DNA of 64,000 nt, taken from contig NZ_CP157199.1 of assembly GCF_039954625.1 (NCBI RefSeq), positions 1,240,001 to 1,304,000 on the forward strand. Reading direction: 5' to 3'. Origin of the DNA: Pontimicrobium sp. SW4 (GTDB lineage Bacteria > Bacteroidota > Bacteroidia > Flavobacteriales > Flavobacteriaceae). How positions within the stretch are numbered: the first letter of the stretch is position 1; the number at the start of each line of letters is the position of its first letter. The translations under genes were made by a program, and so were the position numbers. The notes under the pieces were generated by a model. That model was not told where the DNA came from. It did not search any database and worked only from the letters and a program-made list of their open reading frames with translations. Positions 1-7,725 of this stretch are shown one piece after another.

Positions 1-276
1 CAATCGGTTGATGCTACAAATATTGAAGATTCTGGATATAGTATTGACGATAATGATAATGACATTAATCAACTAAAGGTTGATAAACTGAAAGAAGCAC
101 TAGAATTAATCTCTCCAGAAGAGAAAATGATTCTGTTGCTAAAATATCAAGATTACTTAAGCATAAAAGAGCTTACAGGCATCTTAGATATTGGAGAAAG
201 CGCAGTAAAAATGCGTATAAAAAGAGCGAAAGAGAAACTCATTAATGTATATAACGATAATGAAAATGAGCGATAA
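1..276 (+). CDS. RNA polymerase sigma factor, C-terminal part (gene cut by window edge)
   Basis: The first frame is open from base 1 and ends at a TAA at 274-276, giving the last 91 residues of a protein whose start lies outside the window. An acidic stretch (IDDNDNDIN) is followed by a sigma-70 region 4 type helix-turn-helix: LISPEEKMILLLKYQDYLSI, then KELTGILDIGESAVKMRIKRAKEKL. This is the usual ending of ECF-type sigma factors, which direct RNA polymerase to particular promoters. The stop overlaps the start region of the next small gene, so the two are probably translationally coupled. The sigma factor call is secure; its regulon cannot be told. Confidence 0.8.
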   Translation, partial: QSVDATNIEDSGYSIDDNDNDINQLKVDKLKEALELISPEEKMILLLKYQDYLSIKELTGILDIGESAVKMRIKRAKEKLINVYNDNENER

Positions 277-442
277 TCCATTTAAATATATAAACACACC
301 TTTAAAAGAAGTTCCTCAGGAACTAAAGTCTAAGGTGATGAAAGACATTGCAATTGCAAAGCTTTTAATGGAATTAGCTAGTTTATTTTCATTAAATGCA
401 GGAAGCGTTATTGAGCGAACCATAAAAGAACGAAAAAAATAA
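260..442 (+). CDS. small conserved-type hypothetical protein downstream of sigma factor
   Basis: This 60-residue protein starts at an ATG that overlaps the end of the upstream sigma factor gene; a second ATG lies two codons later at 266. The open frame extends upstream to 245, but that would lengthen the overlap without need. The N-terminus is polar (SDNPFKYINTPLKEVPQELK) and is followed by a mildly hydrophobic helix (IAIAKLLMELASLFSLNAG) and a basic tail. There is no clear signal peptide. It lies 22 bp before an MscS-like channel gene, so the three genes look like one transcript. I do not recognise a family. A role as a partner of the sigma factor or the channel is only a guess from position. 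Confidence 0.6.
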   Translation: MKMSDNPFKYINTPLKEVPQELKSKVMKDIAIAKLLMELASLFSLNAGSVIERTIKERKK

Positions 443-464
443 TATTACCCTAACAATATTACTA

Positions 465-1271
465 ATGGAAAAGCTAGCAGAACTTAAAGACATGGCTATT
501 GAAAACTTCTCAACCACAGGAGTTAGCATTTTAAAAGCACTATTAGTGCTGTTATTTGGATGGCTGTTTATTAAATTATTATTATCTATTCTAAAGCGTG
601 CCTTAAAGGCAATTAAGATTGACAAATTTGGTGAAAAACTAAATGATATTGAGATTATTGAAGGAAAGAAACTTAACGTTAACCTTACCAAAATAATTAT
701 ATCATTCATTAAATGGTCATTGCTATTGATACTTATTATTATAGTATCTGAAATGATGGGTATGACCATTATTTCGGAAGAGATAGGCAATCTAATTTCT
801 TATTTACCACAATTATTAAGTGCTGCAGCTATTTTCGTAATTGGTTTATTTATTGCCAATTTTGTTAAAAAATCGATTCAATCATTTTTTAAATCGTTTG
901 AGCTCTCAGGATCTAAAATAGTAAGTCAATTAGTATTCTTTATTTTATTAGCTATTATATCAATTACTGCACTAAATCAAGCTGGGATAAATACAGATAT
1001 TATTACAAGCAATCTTAGCTTAATTTTTGGCGCGTTTCTCGCTGCTTTTGCTTTAGCTATTGGCTTGGGAGCAAGAGAAGTAGTAGCAGATTTACTACGG
1101 ACTTATTATACTAGACGTACTTATGAAGTTGGACAAAGAATAAAGTTTAACAACGTTGAAGGAGAAATAATTACAATAGATGACATCTCTATGACGTTAA
1201 AAACAATAACAGGTAAACTTATTATACCTATTAAAGATATTGTGAATAGTCAAGTTGAAGTTTTAGAATAA
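465..1271 (+). CDS. MscS-like mechanosensitive channel family protein
   Basis: The 268-residue protein belongs to the small MscS-like channels with conserved TM-helix repeats. Hydrophobic segments fall near residues 20-45, 76-98, 115-135, 152-172 and 182-202. The last is the Gly/Ala-rich pore-type helix (LIFGAFLAAFALAIGLGAREVV) characteristic of MscS relatives. It runs into a short beta domain (GQRIKFNNVEGEIITIDDISMTLKT, then GKLIIPIKDIV). The large C-terminal cytoplasmic domain of E. coli MscS is missing, so the gating vestibule must differ. Such channels release solutes when membrane tension rises. The gene follows the small 260-442 gene by 22 bp and is followed by a terminator. Confidence 0.85.
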   Translation: MEKLAELKDMAIENFSTTGVSILKALLVLLFGWLFIKLLLSILKRALKAIKIDKFGEKLNDIEIIEGKKLNVNLTKIIISFIKWSLLLILIIIVSEMMGMTIISEEIGNLISYLPQLLSAAAIFVIGLFIANFVKKSIQSFFKSFELSGSKIVSQLVFFILLAIISITALNQAGINTDIITSNLSLIFGAFLAAFALAIGLGAREVVADLLRTYYTRRTYEVGQRIKFNNVEGEIITIDDISMTLKTITGKLIIPIKDIVNSQVEVLE

Positions 1272-1333
1272 AACTTGTGTTATGATAAGTTATTGTTAGG
1301 GAAATCTTATTATAGATTCTTGATATTTACAGC

Positions 1334-1365
1334 CCCTTCTCATTTATTTGAGGAGGGTTTTCTTT
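1334..1365 (+). terminator. rho-independent terminator after MscS-like gene
   Basis: The arms CCCTTCTC and GAGGAGGG pair over 8 bp with one G-T wobble and are followed by a T-rich tract (TTTTCTTT). It separates the plus-strand channel gene from the convergent response regulator gene and overlaps that gene's last bases. Confidence 0.7.
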
Positions 1366-2080
1366 AGAATTTTTTTAATAATTCTAAAACATCGCTTTTG
1401 TAACTTCTACTAATAGTTAAAGATGTATTTTCAATAACAATTTGTTCATTAGTAAACGAAGAAATTTTATGTAATGCGACTATAAACGACCTGTGAATTC
1501 TTATAAATTTATCTTTTGGAAGTTTAACTTCTATAGCACTTATGGTTTCACGAGTCACGATGGTTTCATTCGCTAAATGAATTTTAATATAATCACTATA
1601 ACTTTCAATATAGATAATTTCATTGAAATCAATTTTAATCATTTGTCTGTCTGAACGCACAAACATAAAATCATTGTTTTCTGCTTCAGTTTCAATTTGC
1701 TTTTTTGACCTGCTATACACATCAAAATAAGTGTTAATCGCTTTTAGTAAACGCTCAAACGATACAGGTTTTAATAAATAATCTACAGCTTGCAGTTCAA
1801 ACCCTTCTACTGCATAATCACGATAGGCAGTAGTAAAAATAATCTTAATCTCTTTATTTATCGATTTGGCAAATGAAATACCAGATATTTCAGGCATATT
1901 AATATCTAAGAACACTAAATCTATTTTATGATTTCTAATAGCATTAAATGCTTCCATAGCATTGCTGCAACTAGCAATAACTACAATATTCGCTATTTTT
2001 GAAAGATGTGTAGCAATAACTTCTCTTGCGATGGCTTCATCATCTACAATAAGACATGATATGTTTTTTTGCTGCTGCAA
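1364..2080 (-). CDS. LytTR-family response regulator
   Basis: The protein has an N-terminal receiver domain and a C-terminal LytTR DNA-binding domain, 238 residues in all. The receiver has the acidic pair D13/D14, the phospho-acceptor D59 (LVFLDINMPE), T83/T84 and K104 (DYLLKP). The LytTR domain runs from about residue 135 to the end (FMFVRSDRQMIKIDFNEIIY, then FIRIHRSFIV). The only reasonable start is a TTG at 2080-2078, which follows the TAA of the kinase gene directly and in the same frame. There is no in-frame ATG until M42, inside the receiver. Translation probably depends on termination and re-initiation after the kinase. It is the cognate regulator of the LytS-like kinase at 2081-3133. 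Confidence 0.9.
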   Translation of the reverse strand: MQQQKNISCLIVDDEAIAREVIATHLSKIANIVVIASCSNAMEAFNAIRNHKIDLVFLDINMPEISGISFAKSINKEIKIIFTTAYRDYAVEGFELQAVDYLLKPVSFERLLKAINTYFDVYSRSKKQIETEAENNDFMFVRSDRQMIKIDFNEIIYIESYSDYIKIHLANETIVTRETISAIEVKLPKDKFIRIHRSFIVALHKISSFTNEQIVIENTSLTISRSYKSDVLELLKKF

Positions 2081-3133
2081 TTAATTGTGGTTTAATTTTA
2101 AGTGAACTTTAAAAAAAGCTACAGTATCATCAATGGTTAAAGTGTATTTGTTCTTATATAGTAAATCCAATCGTTTTTGCATGTTCTGTAAGCCTATACC
2201 TTTTTTGGTTAGCTCAGATTTTGAATTTGAATTTTCTATATTGAAATGAATATATTCCTTGCTACAAGATAAATCAATAATTATAGTTAGCACACCATTT
2301 TTTAAACTACCATGTTTAAAACTGTTTTCAACAAAAGGAAGTAATAGCATAGGTGCAATTTTTGTGTTCTCTAGAATATTGTTGCAGTTAAAGCGTATAT
2401 CTAACGTGTTATTGAAACGTAATTTTTCAAGCTCAATATAATCTTTTATATGGTTTATTTCATCAGACAATAATACAAAAGGCTTATCCACTTGATATAG
2501 CAAATAGTCGAGTAGATTAGATAGTTTTAATATCATTTCTGGTGTTTCATCTGCCTTTTTCAATGCAAAACCATACATGGTATTTAAGGTGTTAAACAAG
2601 AAATGTGGGTGAATCTGCATTTTTAAATAATTCAATTCTTGCTCTTTTAGTTTTAGCTGTGTTTCTAAAATTTTAGTTTCTAGTTTTTTTGTTTTTTCTG
2701 CATGCGTTAGGTTTAGCTTTAAAAGTTTAAAAGCACTCACTATAATTACAATTAGGTACACAGCAACCATTACAAAAAATAGATTTCTACTTAGTTGCGA
2801 CATATTACTGAATTCAAATTCAGATAAATAACCTAAACCAAAAAACACCGAAACCAATAATAAGTAGCCAGAAATGATTAGAGTATAAAAACTATATAGA
2901 CCAAATAAAAAGTATCTCTTTTTAATTAAATAGTCTGGTATCAACTTATAAATAGATACATATGTAGTTGCTATAGTTATTGGCATTAAAAACAATGAAA
3001 ACGAAAGAATGTAATTATCATCGTTGTTTTCAAAACCAAAAAAATAGGTAAAAAAGAGGAGTACGCCACACCAAAAAAGAATGTGAAGTAATATTTGAGC
3101 AATTTTTTTTAAAATGACTTCTTTGGTAAACAT
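2081..3133 (-). CDS. LytS-like sensor histidine kinase (His_kinase family)
   Basis: This is a 350-residue membrane sensor kinase of the LytS/YehU type, which signals to LytTR regulators. About four hydrophobic segments lie between residues 10 and 140, followed by a coiled-coil linker (about 143-170). The phospho-acceptor motif HPHFLFNTLN starts at residue 175. An ATPase domain follows with the N-box (MLLLPFVENSFKHG) and the GIGLQNMQKRL box. No extracellular sensing domain is visible, so the signal may be sensed within the membrane. The gene is divergent from the 3314-5788 envelope operon. It ends exactly at the start codon of its response regulator. Confidence 0.9.
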   Translation of the reverse strand: MFTKEVILKKIAQILLHILFWCGVLLFFTYFFGFENNDDNYILSFSLFLMPITIATTYVSIYKLIPDYLIKKRYFLFGLYSFYTLIISGYLLLVSVFFGLGYLSEFEFSNMSQLSRNLFFVMVAVYLIVIIVSAFKLLKLNLTHAEKTKKLETKILETQLKLKEQELNYLKMQIHPHFLFNTLNTMYGFALKKADETPEMILKLSNLLDYLLYQVDKPFVLLSDEINHIKDYIELEKLRFNNTLDIRFNCNNILENTKIAPMLLLPFVENSFKHGSLKNGVLTIIIDLSCSKEYIHFNIENSNSKSELTKKGIGLQNMQKRLDLLYKNKYTLTIDDTVAFFKVHLKLNHN

Positions 3134-3237
3134 CTAACGTATTATGCTACAATATTACTATAATTATTTTGGCTGCATAAGTTTTGTAGACGAATGACAG
3201 CTTTAAAGCCTGTTTTAGCATGATGGTTGTTTCAATG

Positions 3238-3258
3238 GCTAAATTGGTTATCTGTCGC
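3238..3258 (+). promoter_or_regulatory. 21-bp motif shared with 5300-5320, candidate regulator binding site
   Basis: The motif GCTAAATTGGTTATCTGTCG plus a final C recurs at 5300-5320 with one change (T to C at the eighth base). Both copies lie in intergenic DNA 55-85 bp upstream of genes, next to a LytTR response regulator locus. A TAnnTTTG-type -7 box (TATTTTTG, 3288-3295) follows this copy and precedes the ATG at 3314. Binding by the neighbouring LytTR protein is an inference. Confidence 0.45.
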
Positions 3259-3313
3259 TTTTCATTTACGGCAATCTTTATTGCTAATATTTTTGCCTTA
3301 GAAATAATAGAGT

Positions 3314-3937
3314 ATGCTAAATAAAAAGATGAAAAATAGGTTTATTATTATACTAATAGCTTTATTAACGTATGCTATTTTTTTAATATTTAAGAACCCA
3401 CAACCATATGGCAAATTAGCAATGCTACCAATTACTTTGCTAGTAATTTTTGGGTTTATTAAAAAAAGAATTCTTCGAAATATTTTAATGTCTATTGCAC
3501 TAATAGCAATATCGTTAATATTTATTGTTGGCACACGTTCATTATTATCTAATACTACCAATCAAGAATTATTTAATCAAGAAACTCCAGTAAAATTTTC
3601 AAAACTAACATTCGAAGAGGCTCTTCTGTTTTCTAAAGAAACTAATAAACCATTATTTATCGATTTCTATACAGTTTGGTGTGGTCCATGTATACAATTT
3701 CATAAAGAGGTTTTAACTGACAAAAGTGTTGCAAGTAAAATGAATAAGGCATTTATAAACTTAAAATATAACATTTATGAAGGGGAAGGAAACTTGCTTA
3801 GAGAAAAGTATGGAGTTTCTTATGTTCCTCGCTTTGTAATTATTAATGATTTAGGAGAAATAATAGAAGATATCAATACAGATTCTATCCTAACTAAAGA
3901 GCGCATGATAAAAATATCTAATAATTATTTAAAATAG
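3314..3937 (+). CDS. membrane-anchored thioredoxin-fold protein
   Basis: The 207-residue protein has two or three N-terminal membrane helices (about 9-26, 35-48 and 55-75) and a thioredoxin-like domain outside the membrane from about residue 95. The redox motif WCGPC is at 122-126 within FIDFYTVWCGPCIQFHKEV, and the cis-proline region is YGVSYVPRFVI. This resembles the C-terminal domain of DsbD and related thiol-disulfide oxidoreductases that reduce or isomerise disulfides in the periplasm. An internal ATG six codons in (3329) is an alternative start. It is the first gene of a plus-strand run ending at 7070 and lies 6 bp before the serine hydrolase gene. Confidence 0.8.
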   Translation: MLNKKMKNRFIIILIALLTYAIFLIFKNPQPYGKLAMLPITLLVIFGFIKKRILRNILMSIALIAISLIFIVGTRSLLSNTTNQELFNQETPVKFSKLTFEEALLFSKETNKPLFIDFYTVWCGPCIQFHKEVLTDKSVASKMNKAFINLKYNIYEGEGNLLREKYGVSYVPRFVIINDLGEIIEDINTDSILTKERMIKISNNYLK

Positions 3938-3943
3938 AATAAG

Positions 3944-5266
3944 ATGAGGAAAGCACTATTATTACTACTGTTAGTCAGTCAAATAGCATTCGCACAAAAT
4001 ACTAATTACAATCAGTTAGACACCCTTTTAGATTTACTCTATCAAAATGATAAGATTATGGGAAGTATGACCATATTAAAGGATGGTAAAACCGTTTTTG
4101 AAAAATCTGTTGGATACCAATATATAAATGATAAAGAAAAAAAGCAATCAACTTCTAAAACGAAGTATAGAATAGGATCAATTACCAAAACATTCACAGC
4201 TGTAATGTTTTTTCAATTAATTGATGAAGGTAAGTTGACATTAGATACAAAGCTTTTTGAATATTTCCCTGAAGTAGCTAATGCTGAAAAAATTGAGGTT
4301 GCTCATTTATTAAATCATAGCAGTGGATTGTTTAATATAACTGCTGATGAAAATTTTAATGAGCAAGAGCCAACAACACAAGAAAAAATGCTATCGATGA
4401 TAGCTAAACACGATGTAGATTTTCAACCTGGAGAACGACACGAATACAGTAACACTAATTTCGTCCTATTGGGTTATATCCTTGAAAGAATCGAAAAAAA
4501 ATCTTATGGACAAGTTTTAAAAGAACGCATTGCTAAACCATTAGGGTTAAAAAACACATATTATGGGAGTGAAATAGATATAACCAATAATGAAAGCCTC
4601 TCATATTATTATGAAGATGATAATTCCTTGCATGAAGCTAAACAAGCACATTTAAGTAATCCAGGTGGAGCTGGAGGTATTGTTTCTAATCCATCAGATT
4701 TAGTTGTCTTTATAAATGCATTGTTTAACGATAAGCTCATGTCTAAAAATAGCTTTAAAATAATGACTACCATTAATGATGAATATGGTAGTGGAATTTT
4801 AAGTGCTAAAAAGGCGGGACTTACTTTGTTTGCACATAATGGAAGGATTGATTTTTTTCAATCTATGTTAGTGTATATTCCTGAGCTAAAAACGGCAATA
4901 GCATTAAATGCCAATGCTTTAAATTATGGTATGATGCCAATTATGTTTAATGCCATAAATGCATCTATAGGCAAAGATATTGAAATACCAAGTTTTAAAA
5001 GTATAGACTTAACCTCTGAAGAATTAAAAAAATATGTAGGAACTTATGAATGTGAGGAATTACCATTTTCATTGATTTTTAAAACAGATGGCAAAATTTT
5101 AAAAGGCGCACCAGAAGGAAGTGATTTGAAAGATTTAAAACCAACCGAAAAAGATGAATTTGCTTTGGAGGCTTTAGGTGTTATTTTAAAATTTGATTTA
5201 AGTACAAAATCACTATTGTTTAGTCAATCTGGAGAATCGCAAAAAAAGTGCATTAAGAAAGAGTAA
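3944..5266 (+). CDS. secreted serine hydrolase, beta-lactamase class C / PBP4* family
   Basis: The protein has 440 residues with a signal peptide (MRKALLLLLLVSQIAFAQ). The serine hydrolase core carries the SxxK motif at 79-82 (GSITKTF), the YxN motif at 168-170 (HEYSNTN) and HNG at 298-300 in place of KTG. The last 90 residues form a small beta domain (KKYVGTYECEELPFSLIF) common in this family. Members include D-amino-acid peptidases and esterases; true beta-lactamase activity is uncommon and cannot be inferred here. The gene follows the thioredoxin-fold gene by 6 bp. The substrate is unknown. Confidence 0.85.
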   Translation: MRKALLLLLLVSQIAFAQNTNYNQLDTLLDLLYQNDKIMGSMTILKDGKTVFEKSVGYQYINDKEKKQSTSKTKYRIGSITKTFTAVMFFQLIDEGKLTLDTKLFEYFPEVANAEKIEVAHLLNHSSGLFNITADENFNEQEPTTQEKMLSMIAKHDVDFQPGERHEYSNTNFVLLGYILERIEKKSYGQVLKERIAKPLGLKNTYYGSEIDITNNESLSYYYEDDNSLHEAKQAHLSNPGGAGGIVSNPSDLVVFINALFNDKLMSKNSFKIMTTINDEYGSGILSAKKAGLTLFAHNGRIDFFQSMLVYIPELKTAIALNANALNYGMMPIMFNAINASIGKDIEIPSFKSIDLTSEELKKYVGTYECEELPFSLIFKTDGKILKGAPEGSDLKDLKPTEKDEFALEALGVILKFDLSTKSLLFSQSGESQKKCIKKE

Positions 5267-5299
5267 TTGATGCTAAACATAATTTAAGTTATTTAAGTT

Positions 5300-5320
5300 G
5301 CTAAATCGGTTATCTGTCGC
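5300..5320 (+). promoter_or_regulatory. second copy of the 21-bp motif seen at 3238-3258
   Basis: This copy differs from the first by one base. It lies in the 117-bp gap between the serine hydrolase and the MotA/ExbB-like gene, 64 bp before that gene's ATG, in the same orientation as the first copy. The conserved sequence and matching placement suggest common control of two promoters. Confidence 0.45.
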
Positions 5321-5383
5321 AATTAGATTTTATAGCTAAAAAAGAAAACTAAGTTTGTTTAACGTTTAATTAAAACCATAACT

Positions 5384-5788
5384 ATGATTACTTTATCTAT
5401 TACACCAACATCTTTAATTGTTAATCCATTTGCTGACAGGTTTTCGGAGGGAGGACCTTTTATGATGACCTTGATTTTAATTTGCTTATTGCTATCTATT
5501 TTCTTTTTAATTAAAGGATTTATGAATGTAAACAAAGACAGTAATAACTCTAAAAAAATGCTCAAACTAGCTATTGATAGTAGCCTTTTAGGATTAGTAA
5601 TTGGATTTTTCGCTTCTATTTTAGGGCTTATTTCTGCTTTCGATTCTGTTGAAGCAATGGGAAATCCGGATCCATCAGTTTTTGCTGGAGGGTTAAAAGT
5701 ATCTTTATTGACCGCAACATTTGGGCTATTTACTTTTATTATTGCTAGAATTGGAATACTAATTTTAAAAGGGCTTCACAAGGATTAG
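5384..5788 (+). CDS. MotA/TolQ/ExbB-type membrane protein, short form
   Basis: The 134-residue protein has three hydrophobic segments (about 26-45, 66-86 and 105-128). The second and third resemble the paired helices of proton-channel proteins of the MotA/TolQ/ExbB family: SSLLGLVIGFFASILGLISAFDSVEAMG, then VFAGGLKVSLLTATFGLFTFIIARIGIL. Such proteins couple ion flow across the inner membrane to work at the outer membrane, normally with an ExbD/TolR partner, which is not present nearby. It is shorter than ExbB or TolQ (about 230 residues). It lies 16 bp before the esterase gene. Confidence 0.65.
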   Translation: MITLSITPTSLIVNPFADRFSEGGPFMMTLILICLLLSIFFLIKGFMNVNKDSNNSKKMLKLAIDSSLLGLVIGFFASILGLISAFDSVEAMGNPDPSVFAGGLKVSLLTATFGLFTFIIARIGILILKGLHKD

Positions 5789-5804
5789 AAATTTTTAAAC
5801 AATA

Positions 5805-7070
5805 ATGAAAAATATGGTAGCTATATCTCGATTTTTAGTAATCCTTGGATTTGTTTTTTTTAATCAAAACATGACCTCTCAGTCCGTAGAGAACAATTCT
5901 GTTGAAGTTGAAACAGAAGTTATTGATAGCTTATTTTCAAATATTCTCAATGAATCTCGAGAATATTGGGTAAGACTTCCTGAAAATTATAACCCAAATA
6001 GCAAAACTAAATATCCAATCGTCTATTTGTTAGACGGGTTTTCTTTAAAGAACAATTTAGAAACTGTTTACAATAATTATTGGGGACACTACTTACCACA
6101 CATGATTCTTGTAGGGATTTCTAATAGAACCAACAGAACTAGAGATTTAACTATCTCCAAGATAGAGGAAAGAAGAGGAAGTGCTATGAATCTTGATACT
6201 GGAGGAGCTGATAACTTCAGGCAATTTATCGAAAAAGAGCTAATACCATATATTGATAAAACTTACCCAACGACATCGTATAGGACATTAATTGGGCATT
6301 CTTATGCAGGTTTATTCGCATTAGATGTGTTAATAAACAATAATCATTTATTTAAAAATTATATCGCTATAGACCCAAGTATTGAATGGGACAATCAAAA
6401 GCTTTTAATTCAAGCTAAAGAAAAATTAAAGTCTGAAAGTTTTAAAGGAAAATCACTTTTTGTCTCTCTTGCTGCCGAACAATTACATATGCAAAACGAA
6501 GCTGTAACTATGGACAATATTATGGAGGACACTTCTGAGTTTACTTTGTTTGCTCGCTCTATTATCGATTTTTCAAATTTCGCTAGTTCTCAAAAGCAAA
6601 ATGAATTAAACTTTTCTTGGAAGGTTTATCCAGAAGATCTTCACGGTACAGTACCATTACCAAGTATGAGAGATGGTTTAGTATTTCTGTTTAAATGGTA
6701 TCAATTTAAATCACCTCAAAAGTATAATAACCCTGAAACTTCAGTTGAGGAATTAAGAGAAATGCTTAAAAACCAAGAAAGAGTTTACTCAAATAATTTT
6801 GGCACTCCAACACCTCCAATGATTGAAGAATTATTAAACGCTTATGGTTATATGAATTTACAAATGGCGCAGCCAGAAAAAGCATTGTTATTTTTTAACT
6901 TAGCAGTTGAGTATTACCCAAACAGTGCTAATGGATATGATGGGTTAGTCGACTTTTATTTAGAAAAGAAAGACAAAATAAATGCTTTAAAGAATGCTAA
7001 TAAGGCTTTTGAATTAAATAAAGATGACTATTATAGAAATAGAATAAAATCAATCAAAAAGATGAACTAG
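5805..7070 (+). CDS. secreted esterase D-like alpha/beta hydrolase with C-terminal TPR-like region
   Basis: The 421-residue protein has a hydrophobic N-terminal export segment (about 5-26). Its esterase domain (putative esterase/IroE-Fes type) has a substrate-loop region YLLDGFSLKN, the nucleophile elbow GHSYAG with S166, and a likely catalytic histidine in YPEDLHGTVPLPS. After about residue 325 the sequence becomes helical with TPR-like spacing (ALLFFNLAVEYYPNSANGYD). Relatives cleave acyl or siderophore esters; the substrate here is unknown. It is the last gene of the 3314-7070 run and is followed by a strong terminator. Confidence 0.8.
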   Translation: MKNMVAISRFLVILGFVFFNQNMTSQSVENNSVEVETEVIDSLFSNILNESREYWVRLPENYNPNSKTKYPIVYLLDGFSLKNNLETVYNNYWGHYLPHMILVGISNRTNRTRDLTISKIEERRGSAMNLDTGGADNFRQFIEKELIPYIDKTYPTTSYRTLIGHSYAGLFALDVLINNNHLFKNYIAIDPSIEWDNQKLLIQAKEKLKSESFKGKSLFVSLAAEQLHMQNEAVTMDNIMEDTSEFTLFARSIIDFSNFASSQKQNELNFSWKVYPEDLHGTVPLPSMRDGLVFLFKWYQFKSPQKYNNPETSVEELREMLKNQERVYSNNFGTPTPPMIEELLNAYGYMNLQMAQPEKALLFFNLAVEYYPNSANGYDGLVDFYLEKKDKINALKNANKAFELNKDDYYRNRIKSIKKMN

Positions 7071-7094
7071 TTTAACATAACTAACTATTTTTTT

Positions 7095-7117
7095 AGCGCC
7101 CTTTGGGCGCTTTTTTA
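7095..7117 (+). terminator. strong rho-independent terminator
   Basis: AGCGCCC and GGGCGCT form a perfect 7-bp stem with a TTT loop, followed by six Ts. It ends the operon that finishes with the esterase gene at 7070. Confidence 0.92.
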
Positions 7118-7128
7118 TTTATAGTTGT

Positions 7129-7177
7129 TTGATTAAATCTTAAATGCATATATTTGCTAACCGACCAAACGGTCAGT
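7129..7177 (+). promoter_or_regulatory. tetR-type promoter and operator
   Basis: A Bacteroidota-type promoter is visible: TTG at 7129-7131, a 17-base spacer and TATATTTG at 7149-7156. Immediately downstream lies the imperfect palindrome ACCGACC-AAAC-GGTCAGT (7160-7177), which has the classic look of a TetR operator and would cover the transcription start. The ATG of the TetR gene is 10 bp further on, so autorepression is the natural reading. Confidence 0.8.
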
Positions 7178-7187
7178 TTGTATTATT

Positions 7188-7724
7188 ATGGATAAAAGAA
7201 AACAAATTATAGACGTTGCAACCAAGCTATTCTCTGAAAGAGGATATGAGAATACGCCACTTTCTGCTGTTTGTGAAGTAGCTAATGTTTCCAAAGGACT
7301 TATTTTTCATCACTTTAAATCAAAAAATCATTTATTGAGAGAGATATTTTCTAATACCACGAAATTGATAGAAGATATCAATCAATCTAGTAGCTCCAAA
7401 CAATCTCCTAAAGAAAAGCTCAAGGAAATCATTGAATCTGTATTTAGACAATTAGAAGCAGACAAGCTGTTTTTCCAGTTAAACCTAAATTTAATGTTGC
7501 AACCAAGTACAAGAGACGTATTAAATGACTTAATTAAAGAGAGATCTAGCATAATACTTGATTCTACTAAGTTAATATTCAGCGAGATTGATTCAAAAAA
7601 CGCAGAAGTGTTAAGTTATATGTTCATAGCAGAATTAGATGGAATTGCTCTAAACTATTTATGCATTTTTGAAGACTATCCATTAAGACACATAAAAAAA
7701 CAAATTCTTGATAAATACACCTAA
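7188..7724 (+). CDS. TetR/AcrR family transcriptional regulator
   Basis: The 178-residue protein has a typical TetR N-terminal DNA-binding domain: RKQIIDVATKLFSERGYENT, the recognition region AVCEVANVSKGLIFHHFKSK, and LLREIF. A helical ligand-binding domain of no recognisable class fills the rest. Its own promoter contains a TetR-type palindrome 10 bp before the ATG, so it probably represses itself. It shares a transcript with a GNAT acetyltransferase (next ATG one base after its stop) and rsgA, which may therefore be part of its target unit. The inducer is unknown. Confidence 0.92.
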   Translation: MDKRKQIIDVATKLFSERGYENTPLSAVCEVANVSKGLIFHHFKSKNHLLREIFSNTTKLIEDINQSSSSKQSPKEKLKEIIESVFRQLEADKLFFQLNLNLMLQPSTRDVLNDLIKERSSIILDSTKLIFSEIDSKNAEVLSYMFIAELDGIALNYLCIFEDYPLRHIKKQILDKYT

Positions 7725-7725
7725 A

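Noticed and set aside
3944..5266. True class C beta-lactamase (antibiotic resistance)
   Set aside because: Only the shared SxxK and YxN motifs are present and KTG is HNG; the family is mostly peptidases and esterases.
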